Below are positions 34,970 to 45,289 of a stretch of DNA of 64,000 nucleotides, piece after piece (position 1 is the first letter of the stretch; every line of letters begins with the position of its first letter). Made by a program: the position numbers and the translations under genes. The stretch covers positions 3,844,001-3,908,000 of the forward strand of contig CAVTRT010000003.1 in the NCBI GenBank assembly GCA_963737285.1, written 5' to 3'. The stretch comes from Trebonia sp963737285. Its GTDB lineage: Bacteria; Actinomycetota; Actinomycetes; Streptosporangiales; Streptosporangiaceae. Below the pieces are notes generated by a model. It saw nothing but the letters and a program-made list of their open reading frames with translations, had not been told where the DNA came from and did not search any database.

Positions 34970-35054
34970 CCGCCGCCAGCAGCGCTGCTGGCGACGCGAG
35001 GATGACCGCAGCATGTCGCAGGCGCGCGCCTGGTCCCGATCCGCGCCTGTCGCC
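34970..35054 (-). pseudogene. Fragment: duplicated signal-peptide region of the S53 peptidase
   Basis: About 85 bases are roughly 85% identical, in the same orientation, to 33609-33700, the first 30 or so codons of the S53 gene (shared blocks GTCGCGCCCGCCGCCAGCA, GACGCGAGGATGACCGC, CCCGATCCGCGCCTG). No peptidase body follows. It is a scrap of a former paralogue or of a duplication. Confidence 0.65.
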
Positions 35055-35330
35055 TCAGGACCTTCGCCACCGTAAGGGTCTTGAGCCGGGGGCACCGAGG
35101 CGCTCAAGCTGGTACTGCCGCCGTAGGACGCCGTCAGGCAGGGCCGCTTTGTGCGTCGCGGCGCTGCCAGGGCCCGCGTTGGTGGCCTGGTTCGCGTCGA
35201 TCAGGCAGGTGCCCGCGCCCGTGTAGTGGAGTGTGCGGCCATTGGTGCCGGACACCTGTCGATGCCGGGCTGGTTCGCGTCAATGAGCTGGCATCGCCGT
35301 GGACATCCCGGCGCCGGCCTGGGCCGACGC
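35055..35330 (-). pseudogene. Fragment: Ig-like repeat remnant of a secreted protein
   Basis: On the minus strand 35255-35160 encodes SGTNGRTLHYTGAGTCLIDA NQ and a second, out-of-frame copy near 35300-35265 encodes CQLIDANQPGI. 'GTCxIDANQ' is typical of repeats in secreted Ig-like or surface proteins of actinobacteria. No start, signal peptide or full domain is present. The rest of 34729-35384 holds nothing else that I can support. Confidence 0.45.
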
Positions 35331-35367
35331 GAAGAGGCCGGCTCCCTGCAGGGAGTTGGCCTCTTCG
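35330..35367 (-). terminator. Terminator hairpin of the gene ending at 35385
   Basis: A 10-bp stem CGAAGAGGCC / GGCCTCTTCG encloses a nested CTCCCTGCAGGGAG hairpin, 18 bp beyond the stop codon. Confidence 0.7.
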
Positions 35368-35384
35368 TTCTGCTGTGGTGGTGA

Positions 35385-36467
35385 TCAGCTCTCGTACTGC
35401 AGGATCTCGCCGTAAACGGGGGCCTTGATGCTGTCGGGCCGGGTGTTGGAGACGGCCAGGAACTCGGAGGAGCCGGGGATGGCGGACACGGCGCCGGCGA
35501 TGTTGACCGCGTTCTTGCCGGCCGAGGGGATCAGGGTGACGGTGAGCTTGCCGCCCGACAGGTGCAAGATCCCAGGGGCGCCACTGTCGGAGATCCACAG
35601 GCCGACGGAGTTGTCCGGGGTGACGCTGCCCGCGATTGCGTGAGCGTAGCTGGCGACCTTGGTCCACTGGTGCCCGTTGTAGTGCAGGACCTCGAGGGTG
35701 CCGAGGCTGGACAGGAGGACGTTGCTGTTGGCGAACGCGTAGACGTTGGAGTCCGAGAAGGCGTACACCCCGGTGATCGCGGGGTCGTTCGACTTGGTCT
35801 TCGCCGGCAGTAGCGACTTGAGGCTGTAGGACTTCTTCGCCGCCTTCGGCTCGGTAGTGACGTGCGTGACCGTGGTGCCGCTGAAGGTCCACCCGTCGGA
35901 CGGGTCGAGCGCGTAGCCGTTGCTGATGGACTCGCGCGTCTCGGTCCAGGTGGTCCCATTGAAGCGGTAAGCGGCATCCGGCAGGTAAACCGTCAGGGAG
36001 CCGTCAGCCTGCGCCGCCCGCGTCTCAAAGAAAAAAATGCTGGGCAGGGTCCCCACCAGCTTCCACTCGCCGCTCGTCAGATGGAATACCTGCGTCTTGG
36101 CGCCAATGCCCCCGATCGCCCACACATTCTCGTCCTTGACGCTGAAGCCGGCCGCTGTGGCGTAGCCGATCCACTCGCCCTTGCTGCCGGGAAAGGGGAC
36201 CGTCTTCCAGGTGGTCGCGCCGGTCTGCTCCCAGGCGACGGGCTTGGCGTCGCCGCCGAAGCTCGACTGGAAGGCCCAGCCGCTGTCCTTGCCGGTGGCG
36301 ACAACTGCGGAGAACCGGTAGTCCTGCCCCTCGCTCACCGACTTGATGGCCTTCCACTGCGCCGGGGTCGCGGCATTCGCGGCCGGGGCGATCCCGAGCC
36401 CGGCAGCGACCGCCAGGCCAATGCCCATGATCTTCAGCGACTTCAACTTGACAACTCGGCGATCCAT
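35385..36467 (-). CDS. Secreted beta-propeller-like protein of unknown function
   Basis: This protein of 360 residues starts at ATG 36467 (AGGAG 8 bases upstream). The signal peptide (VKLKSLKIMGIGLAVAAGLG) is cleaved near ANAATP. The mature part is rich in short beta repeats of the form 'W-x-T ... NVWAIGG ... VFHLTSGEWKLVG', 'GWTFSGTTVTHV', 'NVYAFANSNVLL' and 'VLHYNGHQWTKVAS', a spacing typical of six- or seven-bladed propellers. No catalytic motif is seen. It has its own terminator and is probably exported as a binding protein. Confidence 0.7.
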   Translation of the reverse strand: MDRRVVKLKSLKIMGIGLAVAAGLGIAPAANAATPAQWKAIKSVSEGQDYRFSAVVATGKDSGWAFQSSFGGDAKPVAWEQTGATTWKTVPFPGSKGEWIGYATAAGFSVKDENVWAIGGIGAKTQVFHLTSGEWKLVGTLPSIFFFETRAAQADGSLTVYLPDAAYRFNGTTWTETRESISNGYALDPSDGWTFSGTTVTHVTTEPKAAKKSYSLKSLLPAKTKSNDPAITGVYAFSDSNVYAFANSNVLLSSLGTLEVLHYNGHQWTKVASYAHAIAGSVTPDNSVGLWISDSGAPGILHLSGGKLTVTLIPSAGKNAVNIAGAVSAIPGSSEFLAVSNTRPDSIKAPVYGEILQYES

Positions 36468-36572
36468 AACCGTGCTCCTCATGACGGTCGTTCCGTATCT
36501 TCCGGAACGACCACCACCTAAGACGACGGGCCGACCGGCCGGTTGCGGAAATTTCATAACAAATTAGATTAC

Positions 36573-36666
36573 GTTGCTGTCGCAAGATTCTTCCGGAACG
36601 CCGTCACGAGAGGCCCACGTTCGCGGCGGTGGACGTGCAGTACCTGGACTGCGGCCAGGCGCGGGG
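36573..36666 (+). pseudogene. Fragment: duplicated 5' end of endonuclease V gene
   Basis: These 94 bases match 34187-34280 at roughly 93% identity, covering the upstream region (GTTGCTGTCGC, GATTCTTCCGGAACGCCGTCA), the ribosome site and the first 16 codons (TTCGCGGCGGTGGACGTGCA). The start ATG has become ACG and the homology stops after GGCGCGGG. It is a dead 5' copy 2.4 kb from the intact gene. Confidence 0.85.
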
Positions 36667-36769
36667 GATCGCGAGCTCCGGCGGATCATGACCGACGAGC
36701 GCCGCGAGTGGCTCCTGTCCACGGCCCGTTCCAGCCACTAAAAGAACAAACCGGGTCCGGGACAACTAG

Positions 36770-37837
36770 CTAGCTGACCCAGGTTGGATCGGATGCGGTG
36801 TCGCCGAATCCCTTGGTGTTGCCTGGGGACTTCCAGGACAGCGCGCCCGCGGTGCTGAAGCTGCCGAGCCACCAGTTCTGGTCGCCTGACGAGTAGAACA
36901 GCACCTGCGAGCGGCCGGTTCCGGTGAAGGCTCCGCCCAGTTCCGTCGCCGAGGTGCTGGCGGTCGAGGTCCCGCCGGGGCCGGTCACGGTCACCGTGAA
37001 GCGAAAGACCTCCTGCTGCGTGGTCGTGTTCACCGGGAGCATCACGGTGTCCGAGGCGCTGCCGCCAGACGTGGCCACGGTGGTGAGCCCGGAGACCTCG
37101 GCGTTCGACGACGAGAACGCGAAGGACTGGGCGCCGACGGCAGACGCCGTGAGCGTCAGCCGGGCACCCGGCCCGCCGACTGGCGAGGGCGATGCCGAGA
37201 ACCCGGTGACCGACGGGGCGCTAGCGGCGACATCCTTGAAGTGAATGAAGTTGTCAGGCATGTAGGCGGAGCTGAGCAGGATGCGAAGGTGATCGGTGCC
37301 GCCCTCATAGCTGTCGCTGGTCGTCTCGATGTACGTCGAGGTGACGGCCTCAACGTAGGCGACATGGCCCGTGGAGCGGTTCCACTGGGCTATCGCGCCG
37401 ACGGCGGGAGTCTGGTTCACGGTGACGCCGTGGTCGGCGGCCTGGGCCGCCCAGTCGTCGGCGTTGGCTGTCCACCCCGGGAACGCGTAGCCGTTGCGCT
37501 GGAGCCGGTAGGCGGCGTAAGCGGTGCAGTTGTGCCGGGTGCCGTTCGGCCCCGGGCTGCCGTAGGCCCAGTACTGACTCGGACTCCACCCCTGGCCACC
37601 GATCTGCGCCGACGTCCCGTTGTAGCCCGCACCCGCGCAACTGAACCCCGTCGCGTCAAAGCACAGCGACGTCACGCCGCCGGAGTCCTGCCCGTCGCCG
37701 GGAATCGGATGCGTCGAGTGAGAAACGCTCAAGACGCTGGCCTGCGCCGTCACCGTGACCGTAGTTCCCACCAGGGGCGCGACCCCGAGAATCGTCACCA
37801 GCAATGCCGACACCAGCCGAGGACGCCACAGTCCCAT
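36770..37837 (-). CDS. Secreted CHAP-domain peptidoglycan amidase/endopeptidase
   Basis: This 355-residue protein has a signal peptide (MGLWRPRLVSALLVTILGVA), then a CHAP domain (about residues 80-200). The catalytic Cys is in RHNCTAYAAYRLQ and the His in STGHVAYVEAV, with GWTANADDW typical between them. A C-terminal beta domain (about 205-355: SVTGFSASPSPVGGPGARLT) looks Ig-like or wall-binding. I chose the ATG at 37837, with GGGGGA upstream. CHAP enzymes cut the peptide part of peptidoglycan. Confidence 0.87.
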   Translation of the reverse strand: MGLWRPRLVSALLVTILGVAPLVGTTVTVTAQASVLSVSHSTHPIPGDGQDSGGVTSLCFDATGFSCAGAGYNGTSAQIGGQGWSPSQYWAYGSPGPNGTRHNCTAYAAYRLQRNGYAFPGWTANADDWAAQAADHGVTVNQTPAVGAIAQWNRSTGHVAYVEAVTSTYIETTSDSYEGGTDHLRILLSSAYMPDNFIHFKDVAASAPSVTGFSASPSPVGGPGARLTLTASAVGAQSFAFSSSNAEVSGLTTVATSGGSASDTVMLPVNTTTQQEVFRFTVTVTGPGGTSTASTSATELGGAFTGTGRSQVLFYSSGDQNWWLGSFSTAGALSWKSPGNTKGFGDTASDPTWVS

Positions 37838-38041
37838 TATTTCCCCCACCTGCGCAACCAGCTACGACGCGCCAGTCCCCACGACTGCCTCGGGTATTCT
37901 AGCCGATTACCTATTCATTACGCGATACCGCGCCGATGAATATCCAGAATGGAAAAACTCGAGCTGCGTCCAGCGATATTCCTCGGACCGGAGGTCTCAA
38001 TGCCGCACGCCATTGGCTTACTGCGCCCCGACGATGAACCC

Positions 38042-39499
38042 CTACCTGAAGACGTAGCGCCGGTGCCAGGCCAGGTACCTGGGCAGTGGCAGCTTTGCCC
38101 CCGCCGGGAGACGGAGCGCCCCGGCCATGGGCGGCTGCCCATAGTAATGCCTGGTCATTTCATCGTCTCGAACGGATCGCCGCAATGCCTCCCCCACCTG
38201 CACGCTCAGGTCGTCGGCAACTGTGAGCAGTCCCGTGTCGAACGCGACATCGTGAGCCGGACAGGCGGACAGCCCGTTGCGCGTGTCCAGTCGCTCGGCC
38301 GGCCTGCTATCGCGCCACGGCTTGATGTGCCCGGCCATCAGCATCCGCCGCATGCCGAAGGCACCCGGCCGCAAGCCGCAGAAGACGCAGGCGCCGCCAC
38401 AGTTGGCGAGGACATTGCGCGCGAACAGGTGCTGGCCTACCCGTGCGGCAGCAAGGCGGATCCGTTCGGTCTCGGGATCCGGATCTTCCTCCTCGCCCTC
38501 AGCCCGCAGGTCATCGGGGCTAAGGGCAGCTAGCTCGTCTTGCCCCAGCAGGTCCAGTTCGCCGCCGTCTTCCAGGTCGAGGAAGTCGGGCAGTTGCCCG
38601 GCTCCGATGCCCTCGGCGCGGGCGGCGTACAGCAGAACCCGGTAGACGTGGGTGAACAGCGTCGGGTCCTCGCGCAGCCGCGCCCCGGCGCTCGCGTCGT
38701 GCGCCGCCCCGTGGGAGCGGGACCCGTCGAGGTTCGCCATCTTGGCCAGGACGCTCGACGGCCTTCTGCGCAGCAGCCGCGCCAGCTCGGGAACGGGCGC
38801 GGGCGCGGTGTGGGCGGTGCTGCCGCCGTAGCGCCGGTGGTTCACCACGAAGGACGCCGCCAGGCACAGCAGCGTCTCCACCGGCATGAAGTCCACCTGG
38901 CGCTTGCCCTGCGCGACGTCGCCCCGCACGAGCAGCTTCCTGAACTGGGCCTGCGCGTCGCTGACGGTTAGCTTGAGGTAGGCGTCCAGGCCGTGCCGCT
39001 GCGATCCGCCTTCCGCCCGCGTCGGCGTGACCGTCGAGACCTTGGCGTCGAGGCCGACTGCCGCCAGTACCAGTTCCGGGTCCGCCCCCGGAAAGGTGCC
39101 GGCAGCCAGCTGGCGGGCGACCTGCTGGATGAGGCCAGGACTCCCCCGCAGCGCCTGCTCCAGGACCGGGTCAAGCCGCGCGCAGGCCCGCCGCTCGTTC
39201 AGCGCCCGCGGCCGATCTGCCGGAACCTCGACGTCCAGTCCCCAGACGCCATCGCGGGACAGCCCCAGGAACGCCCGCGCCGCGCTGACCTCGGCGCGGC
39301 CGCCACCCGCGGCCGTCTCAGCGGGCCGGAACCGCGAGACCATGTCCGCGAACGCGACCTCAGCGACGGACCAGGGCATTGCCCGGTCTCCTGTCTTCGC
39401 GAGCCGCCCCAGTGCGAGCAGCACGAGCAGGGACTGATCGGCGTCTGTCCCGACGTCCCGCAACCTCGACAGCACGTAGCTGTTGTCGACCTCAGCCAT
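38042..39499 (-). CDS. HNH_2-type endonuclease domain protein
   Basis: This 485-residue cytoplasmic protein has an HNH nuclease domain of the HNH_2 kind at about 370-445 (CVFCGLRPG, MAGHIKPWRDS, TRNGLSACPAHDVAFDTGLL), typical of restriction-like nucleases. The N-terminal 350 residues are mostly helical; SSVLAKMANLDGSR and similar motifs recall uncharacterised restriction-associated regions. The start at ATG 39499 overlaps the stop of the upstream membrane-protein gene (TGATG), so translation is coupled. No methylase partner is present, so a type IV-like (modification-dependent) or stand-alone nuclease is possible. Confidence 0.75.
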   Translation of the reverse strand: MAEVDNSYVLSRLRDVGTDADQSLLVLLALGRLAKTGDRAMPWSVAEVAFADMVSRFRPAETAAGGGRAEVSAARAFLGLSRDGVWGLDVEVPADRPRALNERRACARLDPVLEQALRGSPGLIQQVARQLAAGTFPGADPELVLAAVGLDAKVSTVTPTRAEGGSQRHGLDAYLKLTVSDAQAQFRKLLVRGDVAQGKRQVDFMPVETLLCLAASFVVNHRRYGGSTAHTAPAPVPELARLLRRRPSSVLAKMANLDGSRSHGAAHDASAGARLREDPTLFTHVYRVLLYAARAEGIGAGQLPDFLDLEDGGELDLLGQDELAALSPDDLRAEGEEEDPDPETERIRLAAARVGQHLFARNVLANCGGACVFCGLRPGAFGMRRMLMAGHIKPWRDSRPAERLDTRNGLSACPAHDVAFDTGLLTVADDLSVQVGEALRRSVRDDEMTRHYYGQPPMAGALRLPAGAKLPLPRYLAWHRRYVFR

Positions 39500-41101
39500 C
39501 AGCCCGAATCGTCCCACAAAACCGCAAAGCGTTGCCAGGGCTGGGCGGCCCTCGTCAGGTTCGTGCGACCTGCGCTAGGGGCCCGGACCGTAGGCGCGTC
39601 GGTGAAGTTGAGGCGGGCGCAGGGGATGGCGAAGTGGCGGGCGACGAAGGTCATGTCCTTGATGGAGATGATGCCCGTCTTGGACTCCTCGCAGTCGAGA
39701 TGCCACTGGTTGACCACTACGGGCCAGTAGCCGGTGGCGGCGTAGTCGTTGGCCCGGAAACTGCTGAAGTAGCGGAAGTCGGCTGCCCAGCTTGCCGCGC
39801 AGACCACGACTAGGACCAGGGCCAACGCGGCGGCGAGGGGCGCCAGGGCGGGCCGTTTGGCGGGGATGGGTCCAGGCGTCGGTGCGACAGTGGCGGCAGT
39901 GGCGGCGGCCTGGCGGGCGCGGCGCTGGCGGAGGGAGTAGTCCAGGGCGACGAGGAGTGCGGACTGGATGAGGAAGATGGGCAGCGCCGTGTAGCGTGAG
40001 CCGGGCGTAGCTGAGGCTGAGCGGGGGAGCGACGATGTTGTACCAGGTGGTGGTCTCGGTGAACATCGTTTCGATGAAGCCGAAGAGCAGCGCCGTTAGC
40101 ACGAAGGCCCGGCTCCTCGGCTGCGTGTAGAGGATCACGGCGAAGACGGCGAGCAGTACGACGCCGTAGAGCGCCGCGGCCGGGTCACGGCCACTGAGCG
40201 ACTGGACCCACCACCACAGCCGCCAGCCAAGCGACGGGCCCACGACATCCTGGGCGTAGAAGGCGAGCGAGTGGCTGGGCGTGCCTGGAATGCCCAGCAG
40301 TTTGGCGTGCGGATGCAGGTAGGTCCGGATGAGGGTGAGGGCCTGGACCAGGCAGCCGAGGAACCAGCCGATCGTCACCGCGTGGTCCTTCGGGCGGCGC
40401 AGCACGTAGAGGCGGATTGCCAGCGGCAGGATGAACAGGACGCACAGGTCGGTGGAGGCGGCGGCGGTGAGGGCGACGAGGCCGGTAATCGCGATCCCGG
40501 CGCGGGTGCGCGGGCGCCAGAGCACCGCCCAGAAGAGGGCGAGGAAGAGGAACCAGGGGGTGCCGACGCCGTTGTCCAGGATGTCCAGTGGCGCGATGGG
40601 CAGCCCGATGATCGCCAGGCCTAGCCCGATGCGCAGGATCCGAGAGTGGATGTGCCCTGCGCTCGCGTGGTAGACAAATAGCCCGCTGGCAGCCGTGATG
40701 AGTGCTCCGGTCAGCGCGAACGCCTTCGTGGCATAGATCAGTGGAATGTAGACAATCAGCTGGGCGATGAGATGCGGCAGGACCTGGACGTAACCCCGGG
40801 CTGGCTGGAGCAGGTTCCATGGGTGCTGCAGCTGGTCGGTGAAGAAGGTGCCATAGTCATCGAGGTAGAGCTGGTTCCAGGGGGCTGGATTGTCGGCAAT
40901 GCGGAACAGCAGGGCGAACGCGAGCACCACGACGGCAGCGATCTCCAGCGCGGCGATCGTGAGCTTTGCTCGCCGGGACCGGGGTACCGGGTCGGGCGCG
41001 ACCGGGAAGAGGGTGCCGAGCGCGTCCCGCAGGCGTGCGGCCAGCCGCTTGGGGGTCGCACCGCTACACGTGCCGGAAAGTCCGATGTCAGAAACCGTCA
41101 T
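39499..41101 (-). pseudogene. Multi-pass membrane protein, GT-C-like (third paralogue), frameshifted
   Basis: This is a diverged relative of the tandem pair at 13730-16718. It shows the same acidic loop (YLDDYGTFFTDQLQHPWNLL), LPIAPLDILDNGVGTPWFLF and about ten membrane segments. It starts at ATG 41101 (MTVSDIGL). After LSLSYA (about 40000-40012) the frame changes. The other frame continues naturally (GSRYTALPIFLIQSALLVAL, ... ADFRYFSSFRANDYAATGYW) with the C-terminal Cys-bearing domain (LDCEESKTG) to 39499. One indel restores a protein of about 530 residues. It is likely envelope glycosylation-related, by analogy only. Confidence 0.7.
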
Positions 41102-41216
41102 GGGATCACCATTCACATCGATGCGCGTCGACACGGCCTGGCGTCGGCCGCGCTGCAGACGCAGGCGAATGTAGGGCAATCCTGTTCCGGCAGCCACCGT
41201 CTTCGGAACTTCTTCG

Positions 41217-41639
41217 CTATTTTCGGGCTGCGTGGTGGGCTGAATTTTCGGGCAGGTGCCGCCCGGCCCCTAACCTTGCATAGTTACTGGCCGCCCACCA
41301 GTCAACGACTACGACCTCCTCGTCGCCGACGACCCAGGCGTCATGCCCGGCCGGCAGCGAGGTTACCTGGCCTGGTGTGGCGTCGAACTCAGTACCGTCC
41401 GCCGTTCTGATGCGCAGCGTGCCCGCCACGTGATACTGGAAGTGCGGCGCCTCGCAGAGCTCGGTGCCGGCGATCGGCTTCACGTGCTCGGACCAGCGCC
41501 AGCCGGGCTGGAGGACGAGGCGGCCGATCTCACTGCCGCCAACGTGCAGCAGCTCAAGCCTGCCGTGGCCGAACGCGCGCACCTCGTCCGCGGCGGCGAA
41601 GTCCCGGTGTTCCGTGTGCTGCCTGCTGTCCTGTCCCAT
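41217..41639 (-). CDS. Cupin-domain protein
   Basis: This protein of 140 residues has a single small beta-barrel: LQPGWRWSEHVKPIAGTELC (cupin motif 1 region), HFQYHVAGTLRIRTADGTE and VTSLPAGHDAWVVGDEEVVVVDW (motif 2). I chose the ATG at 41639 (MGQDSRQH). Such proteins bind a metal and a small ligand, or act as sensors. It stands alone, and the 300 bp upstream (41664-41943) holds nothing I can identify. Confidence 0.8.
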   Translation of the reverse strand: MGQDSRQHTEHRDFAAADEVRAFGHGRLELLHVGGSEIGRLVLQPGWRWSEHVKPIAGTELCEAPHFQYHVAGTLRIRTADGTEFDATPGQVTSLPAGHDAWVVGDEEVVVVDWWAASNYARLGAGRHLPENSAHHAARK

Positions 41640-41943
41640 GACGGCGCTCCTCACGCGTCCCATTACTGCACAGTGGCCTGCCTGACGGTGAACCCGTCAC
41701 GCAGGTCTAGCGTGGCCAAGCAAATCACGCGAGGCCCATTCGGGTAGCGCAGGCCTGGCGTGAAGGCTGCCGTGTCGCCGGAGGCGAGCACCCGCCTCGC
41801 GATCGCGATCACCGGCCCAGCACATCAACCTCCGGCGGCCTTTTTCTACAGTTTCAGCGTCTTAAGTGGAATTTGTGGCGTACGCGAATATTGACATGCA
41901 ACCATACGCATGGGATCGCGGCTGGCGCTGAGCGCGCCTGGGA

Positions 41944-44900
41944 GTGGAGAGTTCAGGTGGGGAATCGCAGGGCGGGGCCCGTTCGGTGACGCTGACCGTG
42001 GCTGGCCTGCTGACGGCGGGACTGCTGGCCGCCGCGCCAGGCACCGCGTCAGCGGCCACGGTCACGACGCCAACGGTGAAAGCGGTCTTGCCGGATGCCG
42101 GACCGCCCGCGGGCGGGACCACGGTGACGGTGACCGGGTCTGGGTTCACTCGTGTCGCGAAGGTGCTGTTCGGCGCCACAGCGGGCGGCAAGGTCCACGT
42201 CGTGAGCAGCGGCAAGCTCACCGTGGTCGCGCCAGGGCATGCCGCCGGGACGGTGGACGTGCGCGTGGTCACCGGGGCGAGGCCGGCGGGCGAGTCGGCC
42301 GCCCGGCCCGCTGACCATTACACGTACGTCGTGCCGCCCGGCCCGGTGACCGCCGCCGGGATCACCGCCGTGACGACCACAACGGTGACCGTTCAGTGGA
42401 CTAACCCGGTCGGCCGCGGGTTCTCCGGGGTGGTCATCCGGCGGGCCAAGGGTGCGACGGCCCCGTCGTTCACCAGCGGCACGCTGGTCGCCACCACGGG
42501 CAAGACGGTGGCCAGCCTCACTGACAAGGGCCTGGCCCCCGGCACGAGGTACACGTTCGCCCTGTTCGCGAAGGGCGCGGCGGACAGCCGCGCTGCACCC
42601 GACACGGTCACGACCACGACGACCCGCCGCTGGCCATCGCCACGACCGCACTGCCGCAGGGCACGGCCGGGATGACCTACCAGGCCACCCTCGCAGCCTC
42701 CGGCGGCGTCCCGCCGTACACGTGGAAGGCCTCCAGGCTGCCGTCCGGGCTGTCCCTGGCCGCCGACGGGATCATCACCGGGTTCCCCCGGGCCACCGGC
42801 ACGGGCAAGGTGACCGTGACTGTCACCGACGCCGCGAAGACGGCCAGAACGGCGACGTTCACCTTGCGCGTGCCCGCCGCGCTGCCCTCGACGTGCGCGG
42901 GCAAGGCCTGCGCACAGCTGTCGCCGGACGGCAAGACCGTGCAGGTCCCGGCCTCGGACATCACCGGGGTCACCCGGGGCTCCTCGGGCGCGGTCACGCA
43001 GGTCACGCTGAGCGCGATCACCGTCGCGACCGGGGACGTGCTCGTCCTCGCGGCTGCCAGCGGCATCCCGTCCGGGCTGATCGCGATCGCCGGGACCGTC
43101 ACCAGCAACGGGAATGGGACCAGCACCGTCGCGGTGACGCCGGGCAACCCGGCGGACGCCTGGGACGCTGGCACCATCCAGGCGCTGCCGGGAGCGTCGT
43201 CCGGGTCGGCCGCCGCCCCGGCCTCGCGAGGTGCCGGCCGCCCGGCGGGGCGGCAGGACGACGGGGACCTGGAGTGCACCGATCCGGACGGGGACGGCGA
43301 TCCCAGCCTGGACTGGACCCTGGCGGGCCTGAACGTCAAGCCCTCATTCACGCCGTCGCTGGCGGCGATCTGGAAGCACCCGTTCTTCGGCGCCGGCGGC
43401 GTCTACGTGGGATCGGGCGGGCTGAGCCTGTTCCAGTTCGACCTCGATGGCTCGATCACGCTGAACATGGGGATCGCGGTGTCCGGGGCCGCCAAGTGCA
43501 CGCTGGACCTGCCGGAGGTGGAGTACGACGTGCCGGCCGGAGACCTGGGCGCGGTCATCTTCCAGGCCCAGCCGGAGCTGACGTTCACCACCTCCGGCGA
43601 GGTCGACGACCGCGCCACCGTCACGCTGAGCTGCGGCACGGAGTACCGCTGGTCTGATGGCACCCAGTCGCGGGTGTCCTATTGCATTCCCAGCGTGAGC
43701 CCGTTCAAGCTGTCGGCCGATAGCGGCCTGCAGGCCACCCTCAAGGGCGAGATGGACGCCAGCGTCACCCTCGACGACATCGCCGGGATCACTGGCGACA
43801 TCTGGGCGCAGCTGCATGGCTCCTACTATCCCGAGCAGCACCCGATCGCCGAGCTGGACGCCTCGGCCGGGTTCGACCTCGGCGCCTGCCTGGGCTGCTT
43901 CTGGCCCGGTAGCGGCCTGGCCAGCGTGACCCTGGTGTCCGGCACCATCTTCAGCAAGACCTTGGCCACCTACGACACCCCGCCCGCCCCCACCCCCCCG
44001 GTCATCACCACCACGACCCTGCCAGCCGCGACCGTCGGCACCGCCTACTCGGCCCAGCTCACCACGGCCGACCACCGGACAGGCACATGGAAGATCACCA
44101 AGGGGGCACTCCCGCCCGGCCTGTCCCTGTCCGGCTACGCCATCAGCGGCACCCCCACGACCGCCGGGGCCTACACGTTCACCTTGTCGTTCACTGACCT
44201 CCACGGCCAGACCACCACCGCGACCGCGACGCTGACCGTCGCCAGCGGCGGTAACGCGCCAGTAGTCGGGACGGCGGCACAAGCCCCCCTGCCGGCGAAC
44301 GCGGTCTCTGGCTTCCTGGACCCGGTCGGCCTTAACGCGGTGTCGTGCCCGTCAGCGTCGTACTGCGTAGCGGTGGGTGGTTACACCGACACGTCGTCAG
44401 GCAACGATGGCCTTTTGCTGACGTGGTCGGGCGGAACCTGGACCGCCACGCAAGCCCCGCTGCCCGCCAACGCCATTAGCCCGCCGAGTGTCTGGCTGAA
44501 CGGCGTATCGTGCCCGTCGGCCTCCTCCTGCGTCGCCGTCGGCCAATACATGGATACGTCGGGCGACTATGACGGCCTGCTACTGACCTGGTCGGGCGGA
44601 ACCTGGACCGCCACGCAAGCCCTGCTCCCCGCCAACGGGCGCCCGGACTCCAGTGTCATCGGCGTATCGTGCCCGTCGGCTTCCTCCTGCGTTGCCGTGG
44701 GGTCTTACCATACAAGTCCATATGGCCAGGTGGAAGGCCTGCTGCTGACCTGGTCGGGCGGAACCTGGGCCGTCACGCAAGCCCCGCTCCCCGCCAACGC
44801 AGCTAACGACATCCCGCCCGATGCCGTTAGCCAGTCCGCGACGGTTACGGCAGTATCATGCCCGTCGGCCTCCTCCTGCACCGCCGTTGGCGTATACGAA

Positions 44901-45245
44901 GACACCGCTGATGTCCCTCACAACGTGCTGCTGACCTGGTCGGGCAGCGCGTGGACCGCCACGCAAGCCCCGTTCACAGCCGACAACATCGACGGCATAT
45001 CGTGTCCCTCGGACTCGTATTGCGTGGCCACCAATAACGGCACCTCTGCTTCTGACGGCAGCGACTTGCTTACCTGGTCGGGCGGAGCATGGACCCCTGA
45101 GGTGGCGTCCCTGCCAGCCAATGCCGCCAGCGTTCTCGGGCTGTCAGGCGTGTCCTGCCCGTCGCCCTCCTACTGCGTCGCCGTCGGCTCCTACGTGGAC
45201 TCGTCCAACAATCAAGAAGGCCTGCTGCTGACCGGGTCGGGCTGA
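41944..45245 (+). pseudogene. Large secreted multidomain protein (IPT/TIG, FnIII, Ig-like, six-blade propeller), frameshifted
   Basis: Starting at GTG 41944 with a signal peptide (ending near GTASAATV), the order is: IPT/TIG domain (VLPDAGPPAGGTTVTVTGSG, about 40-130), FnIII-like domain (130-222), then a frame change at about 42615-42630. The next frame continues as a putative Ig domain (ALPQGTAGMTYQATLAASGG), a beta-rich middle, a second Ig domain (LPPGLSLSGYAISGTPTTAG) and six repeats of the type 'VSCPSASSCVAVG...GLLLTWSGGTWTATQAPLPA'. One indel restores about 1,100 residues. It is probably a surface adhesin or matrix protein; no catalytic site is seen. Confidence 0.8.
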
Positions 45246-45289
45246 AGCCAGCTCGGCTACCTAGTATCTGCCTAGGAGGGCCGGCCTTT

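Noticed and set aside
42452..43657. 401-residue frame overlapping the large secreted protein
   Set aside because: Arg/His/Pro-rich shadow; the Ig and propeller repeats are read in the neighbouring frames.
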